Assembly: GCA_964653715.1 (NCBI GenBank)
Contig: CAZZGX010000004.1
Location: forward strand, 1-11,906
Source of the DNA: CAZZGX01 sp964653715
Lineage (GTDB): Bacteria; Patescibacteriota; Minisyncoccia; Ryanbacterales; GWA2-47-10b
DNA: 11,906 nucleotides
Direction of reading: 5' to 3'
Part shown: positions 6,253 through 11,906 of the stretch, piece by piece
How positions within the stretch are numbered: position 1 is the stretch's first letter
Layout of the letters: each line of letters opens with the position of its first letter
Notes under the pieces: model-generated
Database searches by the model: none
Told to the model about the DNA's origin: nothing
What the model saw: only the letters and a program-made list of their open reading frames with translations
Translations under genes and position numbers: made by a program

Positions 6253-8274
6253 TTATTCCTTTTTGGTACTGCCGCCACCGTCATTTTGCGGAGGCTTGTC
6301 CGGTCGAGCCTTCTCCAGCTTTTCTCCATAACTAAATCTAGTTAGACGTTCTCCTTTTTGTAGTCTAGAGGAAAGCATGATTCCTCCCGGCGCTTTCGTT
6401 ATCTTGTCAAACAATGCCTTATTTTGTCTCTCGAGTTTGCCGCTACTTCTTGCCTCGGAAAGTACGTTTCCAATTGCCCTCGCTGTTTCGGCGGAGTCGG
6501 CAACTTTTCCAACCTCATTTATACCAAACTTATTAATGATATGTTCTTGGATATTTACGTTCGACTCGATGGCTTTTGCCGTCATAAAACCCTTAAGCTG
6601 CGAATCGTTTAGGTCTCCCAGAAAATTATCTATTTCCGTTTGATCGTGAGGATCATGTTTAAGAATTGTCATCGCGTCCGCGATATTACCAGAGGCGACA
6701 GCAACACTTCGTTCGTATTTCTCTTTTCCTGTGCGATCAGTTGATTGCATTGATCTTGCAAGTCGGACGCGTTCTTCTGTAGAAGCAAAATGTTCAAGAA
6801 CTTTGTTTTGCTGTTTTTCTCCAAGGCCTTTCCAGGCTTGAGCTTGGGCCCCCGCACTCATAGAACGAAGCATCGTGGCCGCCTCTCTCGGAGCCATATT
6901 TTTCATTCGCGCGGCTTGGCGACTTGCAATTTCCTGCCTATCTCTCGCGTCTTTTTGTACCGATGCGGCGAGCGGCCGGAGCATTTGGTGTCCGAGAATG
7001 GGGATTTTAGAAACCTGTTGCCAAGCCTTACTCTCGAGCGCTTTTTGGGCGATGGGGGACGCCACGTACTTATTGCTGACGCGTCCAGCGTATCCTCGCG
7101 CCCATTTGGCGCCCGCCTTCCCAAATTTCTCACCGACGCTTGCGCTATGCGACGCCATGCTGCGTGCCACGATGAGCGCCGCGTAGGTCATGACGGCGAG
7201 CGCCAAGTACCCAAGTATAAACGTTGCCTTGCCCGTGACCCACGCCGTTGTGCCACCGCCAGTATTATCGGTAACGCCGCGGAAAAGACCTCCCATAACT
7301 CCCTTTTGTATCATCGTAAGGACGAGATATAGCATAAACATAAAGGCGGGGTAGAAAAACGACTCGGAGATGAGCCGCTTGCCCCACATTGAAAAATAAC
7401 TTTTCGTATCCGGCAAAACCCAGAACAAAAATGCAAGCGGTGACAGAATCAAAAGTATCCAAAGAGTTACAATGCGGACAAGGAGCATACCGGTGGCGAG
7501 AAATAACACAAAGGATAAAATAAGGATAAGCACAATGCCCATAAACTCGCCAATAACTACGTCCAGCTGCTGATCAATAATCTGACCAAGACCATTTGGG
7601 TCAGTTGTCCCTTCAAGAAGTTTTTGAGGTTGAAACCCGGCGACCAGCGCCGTTGAAATATCTCTACATTCGCCGACATTGAGCGGGCAGTCCTTATCGG
7701 TCCCCGCCCCGCCCATGTGGATATAGAACGTGTTGCCGAGAACGTTTGAAATATCAATGACAATTCCCGCCAAGGGCAAACTAAAGTTTACAAGCAAAGC
7801 TGAAATCACGATCCGCACGAGAAGCTGTTTTGATCCGTAGCTTTCGAGTCCGAGAATAATGCCGAGCGAAATGATGAGCAGGAGAAAAATATAGAAAAAA
7901 TTGGCGACGTTTCGCGTAATCTCCCATCCGATGTTGACAATGGCCTGATTTTGAAAAGCATTATTCTGGACGCTCAATACGATATTGAAAATTTTTCCCA
8001 CAAGCCACAAAAGCCACGAAACACCCCAAAGAACCGCGTAACCTATCCAGCCAATAATTCTAACCATGCAAGCACCGGCCTGGAATTTTAGGAGTTTGCA
8101 AGGGCTACCACCGCTTCCCAAGTCTTTATTCTGTGCCGCGGCGGCTTGGAGGTCACCATACACCGCACCATCATTTGCTCTTAGCGCGGACGCCTGATGC
8201 CAATAAAACGAAAGTGCCACAAATACAACCAACGCCACTATCAGAAATTTTTTGTTTTTTATTTTCGCGAGCAT
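6253..8274 (-). CDS. VirB6/TrbL-like polytopic T4SS channel protein
   Basis: The product is 673 residues from ATG 8272-8274. An in-frame TTG at 8286 would add four residues and overlap the upstream stop (TTGA); neither start has a clear Shine-Dalgarno. A signal-anchor (about 9-26) is followed by an extracytoplasmic segment with C59 and C69 (673-aa numbering), then about six or seven membrane passes at roughly 73-102, 120-142, 149-176, 242-288 (two), 301-323 and 348-371. The core WILLILSPLAFLFWVLPDTK and the following WGKRLISESFFYPAF fit the VirB6/TrbL family, which forms part of the inner-membrane channel. A second external loop (177-240) carries two more cysteines in DCPLNVGEC. About 300 C-terminal residues are hydrophilic, Ala/Lys/Glu-rich and helical, presumably cytoplasmic; this is longer than in classical VirB6 but usual for large VirB6-like proteins. 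It sits between the secreted factor gene and the proline-rich gene. Confidence 0.85.
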   Translation of the reverse strand: MLAKIKNKKFLIVALVVFVALSFYWHQASALRANDGAVYGDLQAAAAQNKDLGSGGSPCKLLKFQAGACMVRIIGWIGYAVLWGVSWLLWLVGKIFNIVLSVQNNAFQNQAIVNIGWEITRNVANFFYIFLLLIISLGIILGLESYGSKQLLVRIVISALLVNFSLPLAGIVIDISNVLGNTFYIHMGGAGTDKDCPLNVGECRDISTALVAGFQPQKLLEGTTDPNGLGQIIDQQLDVVIGEFMGIVLILILSFVLFLATGMLLVRIVTLWILLILSPLAFLFWVLPDTKSYFSMWGKRLISESFFYPAFMFMLYLVLTMIQKGVMGGLFRGVTDNTGGGTTAWVTGKATFILGYLALAVMTYAALIVARSMASHSASVGEKFGKAGAKWARGYAGRVSNKYVASPIAQKALESKAWQQVSKIPILGHQMLRPLAASVQKDARDRQEIASRQAARMKNMAPREAATMLRSMSAGAQAQAWKGLGEKQQNKVLEHFASTEERVRLARSMQSTDRTGKEKYERSVAVASGNIADAMTILKHDPHDQTEIDNFLGDLNDSQLKGFMTAKAIESNVNIQEHIINKFGINEVGKVADSAETARAIGNVLSEARSSGKLERQNKALFDKITKAPGGIMLSSRLQKGERLTRFSYGEKLEKARPDKPPQNDGGGSTKKE

Positions 8275-8282
8275 AAAATATA

Positions 8283-9275
8283 TCAATTGCCGCCAACCTT
8301 TGACAGTCCTATTTTGAAGGCCTGGTTAAGCGCGGCATCGACGATGGTCTGTATAACCTCACTCATCTCATCTGCTTGGACGACTTCTTGCACGTCCGCA
8401 CTAAGGACACTGCTTACGCGGTCGCCTATGGTTTTGCCGGGTGTTATCGTCGCGTACTTCACGCACGGCGGCGGACCGCCGCCGTATGGCTCCGCTCCCA
8501 CCTCAACACATTCTTGTTTTGACAGGAATCCGTCGCTCCAGGTAGCTTCTTGTAGTCGGCTTTGATACGCGGTGTCGTATCTCTGGTCAATTTCGTCGAG
8601 AAGTCCCCAGTACACTCCGTAAAAATTATTATTTGACTGGCGGGCTTCGAGAAAGCGGTCGAATCCGCCCGCGCTGAAATCGTCCGAAAAGCGCTCAATA
8701 TTTTGCTGAATGTCGCTTATACTGCAACGAAATCGAAACTGGTAACCCGCCCCAACACCCCGCGGCACAAGGAGTTTTGGGAAAAGACCACGAAAGTCCC
8801 TACAAAGGAAATCCGGATTGCCCGTAATGTCGGCGCTCAATTGGTTGATGAAGTTGCTTGCGGCAATATTACCCACCCCTCCAAGGAAATCCTCGGGGTT
8901 ATCGATGAAGCTCGGGCTTCCTTCAAAGTCGTTTTGAATCCAGGCAATCATAGAATTTCGAATTTCCTGCAAAGCCACATGCGCTATAAATCTCGCGATG
9001 CCATCCCAAGAAGGAGAAAAGGCATTTAATGCTTTCTTGCCAATTTTAGTCGCGAGACTCACTATGCCATCGACACTCGTCAAATCACCCAGACTACCAA
9101 TTTGGAACTCTTTGTCATGATGGTAGCCCGAATCCCCAAGGGCGTTAATCGCGGGCACCGGTCCGTTGAGGCCGACGTCCCATGTGGGTACAACAGCTTT
9201 TACGTCTCCAGCAAAAATAATAAAGGAGGAGAACGCGAGCGATAGGGAGAAAAATATTTTTATGCGAACATTCAC
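8283..9275 (-). CDS. Secreted T4SS-associated protein, CPR conserved family
   Basis: This 330-residue protein has a clear signal peptide (1-27, cleaved after VKA) and a GTG start that overlaps the preceding stop (GTGA, 9272-9275); no later Met precedes the signal core, so GTG is well supported. Residues 103-132 (IRNSMIAWIQNDF, then GSPSFIDNPEDFL), 155-160 (DFLCRD), 184 (Cys), 203-210 (GGFDRFLE) and 277-303 (ITPGKTIGDR, ending near QADEM) match a pattern I recognise in Parcubacteria T4SS loci, always unnamed. Four conserved-looking cysteines (158, 184, 256, 271) could form two disulfides outside the membrane. It is mostly helical after residue 60. The place before the VirB6-like gene recalls VirB5-type secreted subunits, but I see no sequence evidence of homology. 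Role inferred only. Confidence 0.8.
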   Translation of the reverse strand: MNVRIKIFFSLSLAFSSFIIFAGDVKAVVPTWDVGLNGPVPAINALGDSGYHHDKEFQIGSLGDLTSVDGIVSLATKIGKKALNAFSPSWDGIARFIAHVALQEIRNSMIAWIQNDFEGSPSFIDNPEDFLGGVGNIAASNFINQLSADITGNPDFLCRDFRGLFPKLLVPRGVGAGYQFRFRCSISDIQQNIERFSDDFSAGGFDRFLEARQSNNNFYGVYWGLLDEIDQRYDTAYQSRLQEATWSDGFLSKQECVEVGAEPYGGGPPPCVKYATITPGKTIGDRVSSVLSADVQEVVQADEMSEVIQTIVDAALNQAFKIGLSKVGGN

Positions 9276-10168
9276 GATTTTATTTTTTCAAAATAGAGTT
9301 GGAGAAAATATCCCGGGTCGTCCTTGGTAAATACAATGTTGTACGCTGTGGCGATCGCCTTTGCGTTCTTGAGCAAGGTCGCGGTTGCGGCGGCTTCGGC
9401 TTCGTATTGGCTCATGCCGAGCGCTCCCGCGATGGGGTCGTCGCGATAGTTTGAAATTGCCGTGAGTGCTACGGCGGTGTTCCAAAAAGAATTTATAAAA
9501 TCGAGATGCACCTTCGCGGCTTCCTGCGGCGGGTTGATCTTGGCAAGTTCCTCGGCGGCAGAGCGATAGCGATAAATATATTTTTGAAGCTCGTCTTTAA
9601 GCGCGTTCAAATCATTTTTATCGGCGCCCGCGATTTTATAAATAACCAGCACCTCATTTTCGTAACCAGGACTTTTTGGATCATCAGAAAAATATTTTTT
9701 GACTATCCCGGAGAGTTGATTGAGGTATTTGTGCGGTGAGACCGCGTTGTCGACCACGAGATTAGTATCGGTGTATATGTTTAAATTTTTGCTGAAAAAG
9801 TTTTTTGTGTTTTCTGCTACTTCTTGAACAAGCGCCTGTTTGGTTTGGTCGTCCATCGTTCCCCCCGCCTGATATAGCGAGGCAATATCTTGCAAAAGCC
9901 GCCCAGTAAGCGCCGGGCTTCCAATGGTTTTTTGCAAAGGAAGGGGCTCGGCTCCCCCGCCGATGTTTGAAACTTGAGAAGTGTTTTTTAAATCAGATGC
10001 GTCAGTATTTTGCGGTACCGTTTCTATGGAGAGAGTCCCCGTCGCCTCTTTTTGGGGTGGTTTTTGGAGCAACCACAAACCTCCTCCAACGAGGGAAAGT
10101 GCCGCCGTGATGCTTAAAAGTTTTTTTGAAGGTAGGTAATTCAAAGCTCGGCGGGCAGAATCCGCCAT
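9272..10168 (-). CDS. Membrane-anchored helical protein, first gene of the operon
   Basis: From ATG 10166-10168 the product is 298 residues, with a basic N-terminus (RR at 6-7, KK at 15-16) and one membrane segment (about 17-34). A Thr/Ser/Pro/Gly-rich linker (35-80) leads to a helical extracytoplasmic domain (about 85-298) that has no cysteines. The segments YRYRSAAEELAKINPP, DPIAGALGMSQYEAEA and the final DDPGYFLQLYF are like a family I have seen only in CPR T4SS loci; no function is known to me. A GTG at 10184-10186 would add six residues, but it lies at or upstream of the -10 box of the promoter that appears to drive the operon, so the ATG is preferred. The TATAAT ends only 4 nt before that ATG, implying a leaderless or nearly leaderless message. 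Confidence 0.8.
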   Translation of the reverse strand: MADSARRALNYLPSKKLLSITAALSLVGGGLWLLQKPPQKEATGTLSIETVPQNTDASDLKNTSQVSNIGGGAEPLPLQKTIGSPALTGRLLQDIASLYQAGGTMDDQTKQALVQEVAENTKNFFSKNLNIYTDTNLVVDNAVSPHKYLNQLSGIVKKYFSDDPKSPGYENEVLVIYKIAGADKNDLNALKDELQKYIYRYRSAAEELAKINPPQEAAKVHLDFINSFWNTAVALTAISNYRDDPIAGALGMSQYEAEAAATATLLKNAKAIATAYNIVFTKDDPGYFLQLYFEKIKS

Positions 10169-10172
10169 AGTT

Positions 10173-10181
10173 ATTATACCA
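10173..10181 (-). promoter_or_regulatory. Extended -10 promoter for the eleven-gene T4SS operon
   Basis: The minus strand reads TGGTATAAT, a perfect extended -10 (TGn plus TATAAT), 4 nt before ATG 10166-10168. No good -35 lies at 16-18 nt, as is common for extended -10 promoters. The expected transcription start falls on or next to the ATG. Confidence 0.65.
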
Positions 10182-10183
10182 TT

Positions 10184-10205
10184 CACAAAATGTTAACACT
10201 TTGTG
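10184..10205. promoter_or_regulatory. 22-bp near-perfect palindrome, candidate operator
   Basis: CACAAA (10184-10189) and TTTGTG (10200-10205) flank the exact palindrome TGTTAACA (10191-10198); ten of eleven base pairs match and only 10190/10199 (A/C) do not. It lies between the two divergent -10 boxes, so a dimeric regulator bound here could affect both genes. It is too short and AT-rich, and wrongly placed, to be a terminator. The regulator is not identifiable from this window. Confidence 0.5.
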
Positions 10206-10210
10206 GATAA
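10202..10210 (-). promoter_or_regulatory. Perfect DnaA box (TTATCCACA)
   Basis: The minus strand reads TTATCCACA, the consensus 9-mer bound by DnaA; it overlaps the right arm of the palindrome. I see only one exact copy in the window, so this may be a DnaA-controlled promoter or a chance match, not an origin. Confidence 0.4.
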
Positions 10211-10224
10211 AGCCTTATTATATG

Positions 10225-10230
10225 TATAAT
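10225..10230 (+). promoter_or_regulatory. -10 box for the divergent cysteine-rich protein gene
   Basis: A perfect TATAAT lies 7 nt before ATG 10238-10240. A weak -35 (TTGTGG, 10201-10206) sits 18 nt upstream. The expected start of transcription is at or within a base or two of the ATG, so the message would be leaderless. Confidence 0.6.
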
Positions 10231-10237
10231 AACTTTA

Positions 10238-11287
10238 ATGAGACCTAATCTAGGCAGTATAACTTGGTCCCTCGGAGCGCTTTTCCTCATTGCTCTCGCT
10301 TTTTTTGCATTTCTCGGGCCAAAAAGCCCCGTAGTCACGGCTCCGGAGCCTCAAACGCGGCCCCAAAAACCCCAGGTGAGCGACAAAGTAGACATTTTTG
10401 GCAAAAACGGCAATGCCGTCGAAGGCGAACGGATACTCGATAGTATCGTCCAGCCCTTCGCGCCAATTACCGACATATTTACGAACCCAACGAAAAACAT
10501 CGGATCACCGTCGGTGGGCACCAAACGCCAGTTGAGCCAAGCCGAAATTTTCAACATACTTTTCCCCGATCATTACATCCAATCGCTTTTGCGGATTCAG
10601 GATAGTTTTATTGGTTTTGGCTGGATGAAACTCGAGAGCAAAAGAGTACTCGATACGGAAGAGAATTTGTTTGCCTTTTTAAACGACATAGTCGAAGTGA
10701 TGGCATCAAGAAATTTTTACTTGCAAGATCAAGCAAAAATGGCGCGCGACGCTCTTCATATTTACTATCCGCGGGTCGTTGCGCAAAAAAAGGCAGAACT
10801 TCAAAATCAAACATCTTCGCTCCTCGACTCTTTTAATTTCGCAAAAGCGTCGCGTGGCGCGGCAAACAGCTCGTCCCTAAACTATCTTGCTACGTTCATC
10901 CCCTTGTTGCCGTCAGTAGCCGAGGCAGAAGGAGCCGGGCAAAACATCCCGGGAATCTGGGAAACATCCCCGACGTGTTTCAAGGGTCTTCAGCCGCAAG
11001 CGACAAACAAGGGTTCTGATCTCTACTCATTTTGTTGCAACTGCGGATGCAAGATTGAGGGCTATACATGCAACTATAAACCGGACTGCGGGCCGTATGC
11101 CGGCCAGCAAGGAAATACCGCGGAATGCGATGTTCATCTCGGATGTCTCAACTCATCGTGCGATGGCCAGTACAACGCGATTTGGGATGGAAATGACGGC
11201 ATTACAACACAGAACTTCGGTACCCTGACAAATAAATGCGGCTGTGACAATCCGCAAAAAACTCAACAAGGCGGTGGCGGCAATTAA
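10238..11287 (+). CDS. Membrane-anchored protein with 12-cysteine C-terminal domain, function unknown
   Basis: The 349-residue product has one N-terminal membrane segment (about 8-27) and a Pro-rich linker (28-50). A helical middle region follows (about 97-190), then a second hydrophobic stretch (213-226, LNYLATFIPLLPSV) that ends in a signal-peptidase-like AEA. A cysteine-rich region occupies 247-336, with cysteines at 247, 266, 267, 269, 271, 278, 284, 297, 303, 308, 334 and 336. The tight CCxCxC cluster could bind metal, but the anchor suggests it is outside the cell and disulfide-bonded. The tail is Gly-rich. I do not recognise a family. It is divergent from the T4SS operon and shares its promoter region, which suggests joint control. 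The 3' end overlaps the convergent ksgA stop by 4 nt. Confidence 0.8.
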   Translation: MRPNLGSITWSLGALFLIALAFFAFLGPKSPVVTAPEPQTRPQKPQVSDKVDIFGKNGNAVEGERILDSIVQPFAPITDIFTNPTKNIGSPSVGTKRQLSQAEIFNILFPDHYIQSLLRIQDSFIGFGWMKLESKRVLDTEENLFAFLNDIVEVMASRNFYLQDQAKMARDALHIYYPRVVAQKKAELQNQTSSLLDSFNFAKASRGAANSSSLNYLATFIPLLPSVAEAEGAGQNIPGIWETSPTCFKGLQPQATNKGSDLYSFCCNCGCKIEGYTCNYKPDCGPYAGQQGNTAECDVHLGCLNSSCDGQYNAIWDGNDGITTQNFGTLTNKCGCDNPQKTQQGGGGN

Positions 11288-11906
11288 TTTTTTCCTTTCA
11301 CGATCGCCATCCACTCTTCGCGCTCCAGCTCCTGCGGCCGTTTTGTGGAATTGATGCCGAGCGAGCCTCGGAGCATTTTTCTTTTTTGAGAAAACGCTTT
11401 TTTCGCGATCGCGAAGAAATCCGCCGCGCGAATGTTGTTTTTCGTGAAAAATATGTCGCTGATATTTTCGATGACGATGAGCGCCGAATCGACATTTGGC
11501 CTTGGATTGAAAAAAGATCTCGGAACTTTGCGGATAATGCGCGCTTTACCGTAGCACTGGACCGAGAGCGCCAAGAGATTCATGTATGGCGGGGATGCTA
11601 CGATCCTTTTTGCGACCTCACTCTGGACGAGAACGGTTATCGAGATGGGTCGAGGGCGATTTTCGAGAAAGCGGCGGAGGAGGAGAGACGTTATATAGTA
11701 AGGAATATTAGCTACAATCTTATATTTTTGATCTCCCAAACCAAGCGCTTGAGCCGTGTATTTTAAAATGTCTCCCGAAATAATTGAGACGTTTTTTTGA
11801 TCGGCAAATAACCCTCGAAGATGCTCAACCAGGCGAGAATCTTTCTCGACCGCGATAACCTTTTTCGCGCGTTCTCGAAGCGCTCGGGTCAGTACTCCTT
11901 TTCCGG
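11284..11906 (-). CDS. ksgA: 16S rRNA (adenine1518-N6/adenine1519-N6) dimethyltransferase KsgA/RsmA, C-terminal part
   Basis: The frame is open to the right edge, so the first roughly 60 residues, with the start codon, lie outside; 206 residues and the stop are visible. They begin within the SAM-binding motif I (GKGVLT, preceded by a codon ending CC as expected for GPGKG). Next come VIAVEKD (motif II acidic residue), SGDIL (motif III) and VANIPYYIT, the catalytic NIPY of N6-adenine methyltransferases acting on rRNA. FSQKRKMLRGSLG near the C-terminus is the typical KsgA helix. The enzyme dimethylates two adjacent adenines in helix 45 of 16S rRNA during small-subunit maturation. All visible motifs are intact. 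A TTG at 11739 is only an internal Leu codon. The gene converges with the cysteine-rich protein gene, sharing TTAA (11284-11287). Confidence 0.95.
   Translation of the reverse strand, partial: GKGVLTRALRERAKKVIAVEKDSRLVEHLRGLFADQKNVSIISGDILKYTAQALGLGDQKYKIVANIPYYITSLLLRRFLENRPRPISITVLVQSEVAKRIVASPPYMNLLALSVQCYGKARIIRKVPRSFFNPRPNVDSALIVIENISDIFFTKNNIRAADFFAIAKKAFSQKRKMLRGSLGINSTKRPQELEREEWMAIVKGKN

Larger units (their letters stand above)
10169..10234. repeat. 11-bp inverted repeat formed by the two divergent promoters
   Basis: AGTTATTATAC (10169-10179) is the exact reverse complement of GTATAATAACT (10224-10234). Each arm contains one TATAAT and its downstream AACT, so the two genes have matching core promoters facing outwards across a 44-bp spacer. 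Confidence 0.7.

Noticed and set aside
10169..10186. GTG start adding six residues to the first operon gene
   Set aside because: This stretch contains the extended -10 box, so it would lie upstream of the expected transcription start.
10169..10237. Replication origin
   Set aside because: Only one exact DnaA box is seen in a 69-bp gap, with no dnaA or dnaN gene nearby in the window.
11227..11265. GCGG/CCGC hairpin near the end of the cysteine-rich gene as a terminator
   Set aside because: The stem is only four base pairs with a ten-base loop, lies inside the coding sequence, and has no T run after it on either strand.
11284..11739. Separate short gene starting at TTG 11739
   Set aside because: The frame continues upstream to the window edge with KsgA motifs GKG, VEKD and SGDIL, so this is one ksgA gene and the TTG is an internal Leu codon.
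1..11906. UGA-recoded (code 25) genome
   Set aside because: TGA serves as the stop of four genes at 2104, 5078, 8283 and 9272, each at a sensible overlap or spacing with the next gene.
1..11906. Integrative conjugative element or other recent mobile element
   Set aside because: No integrase, transposase, relaxase, tRNA-associated direct repeat or insertion-sequence end is visible, and ksgA is adjacent; the evidence is limited to this window.

Overview
This window reads as a chromosomal segment from a Candidate Phyla Radiation (Patescibacteria) genome, most likely Parcubacteria-like. The assignment rests on the gene families and their order: a T4SS-pilin protein, a PrgI-family protein, a VirB4 in two adjacent ORFs, and several secreted or membrane families that I know only from such genomes. 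It is not based on a marker tree. TGA ends four genes, so the standard bacterial code is used, not the code 25 of Gracilibacteria and Absconditabacteria.

Positions 10168 down to 1 (minus strand) form one very compact operon of eleven genes, with junctions from a 4-nt overlap to a 14-nt gap. In transcription order they are: a membrane-anchored helical protein (9272-10168); a secreted T4SS-associated protein (8283-9275); a large VirB6/TrbL-like channel protein (6253-8274); a cytoplasmic protein with a long proline-rich tail (5495-6238); a PrgI/VirB3-like membrane protein (5078-5488); the VirB4/TraC N-terminal half (4386-5078); the VirB4 ATPase half (2567-4384); a small polytopic membrane protein (2104-2565); a secreted protein with three Ig/PKD-like units (956-2107); a T4SS pilin with an unusual cysteine-rich tail (329-949); and the start of a membrane-anchored protein that runs off the left edge (1-327). 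Together they look like an energised inner-membrane complex (VirB4, PrgI, VirB6-like) that builds or operates a pilin-containing surface structure. No coupling protein VirD4, relaxase, VirB11, VirB1 or outer-membrane core is visible here, so the substrate is unknown.

A 69-bp AT-rich gap (10169-10237) separates this operon from a divergent gene (10238-11287), which encodes an N-terminally anchored protein with a 12-cysteine C-terminal region. The gap holds two perfect TATAAT boxes facing outwards, so close to the start codons that both transcripts could be leaderless. It also holds an 11-bp inverted repeat made by the two promoters, a 22-bp near-perfect palindrome and a perfect DnaA box.

The right end (11284-11906, minus) is the C-terminal three quarters of KsgA/RsmA, the 16S rRNA dimethyladenosine transferase. 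It converges on the cysteine-rich gene with a 4-bp stop-codon overlap. A housekeeping neighbour and the absence of integrase, transposase or relaxase genes suggest a resident locus rather than a recent mobile element, although only 12 kb is visible. I see no tRNA, rRNA, CRISPR array, insertion sequence or convincing intrinsic terminator.
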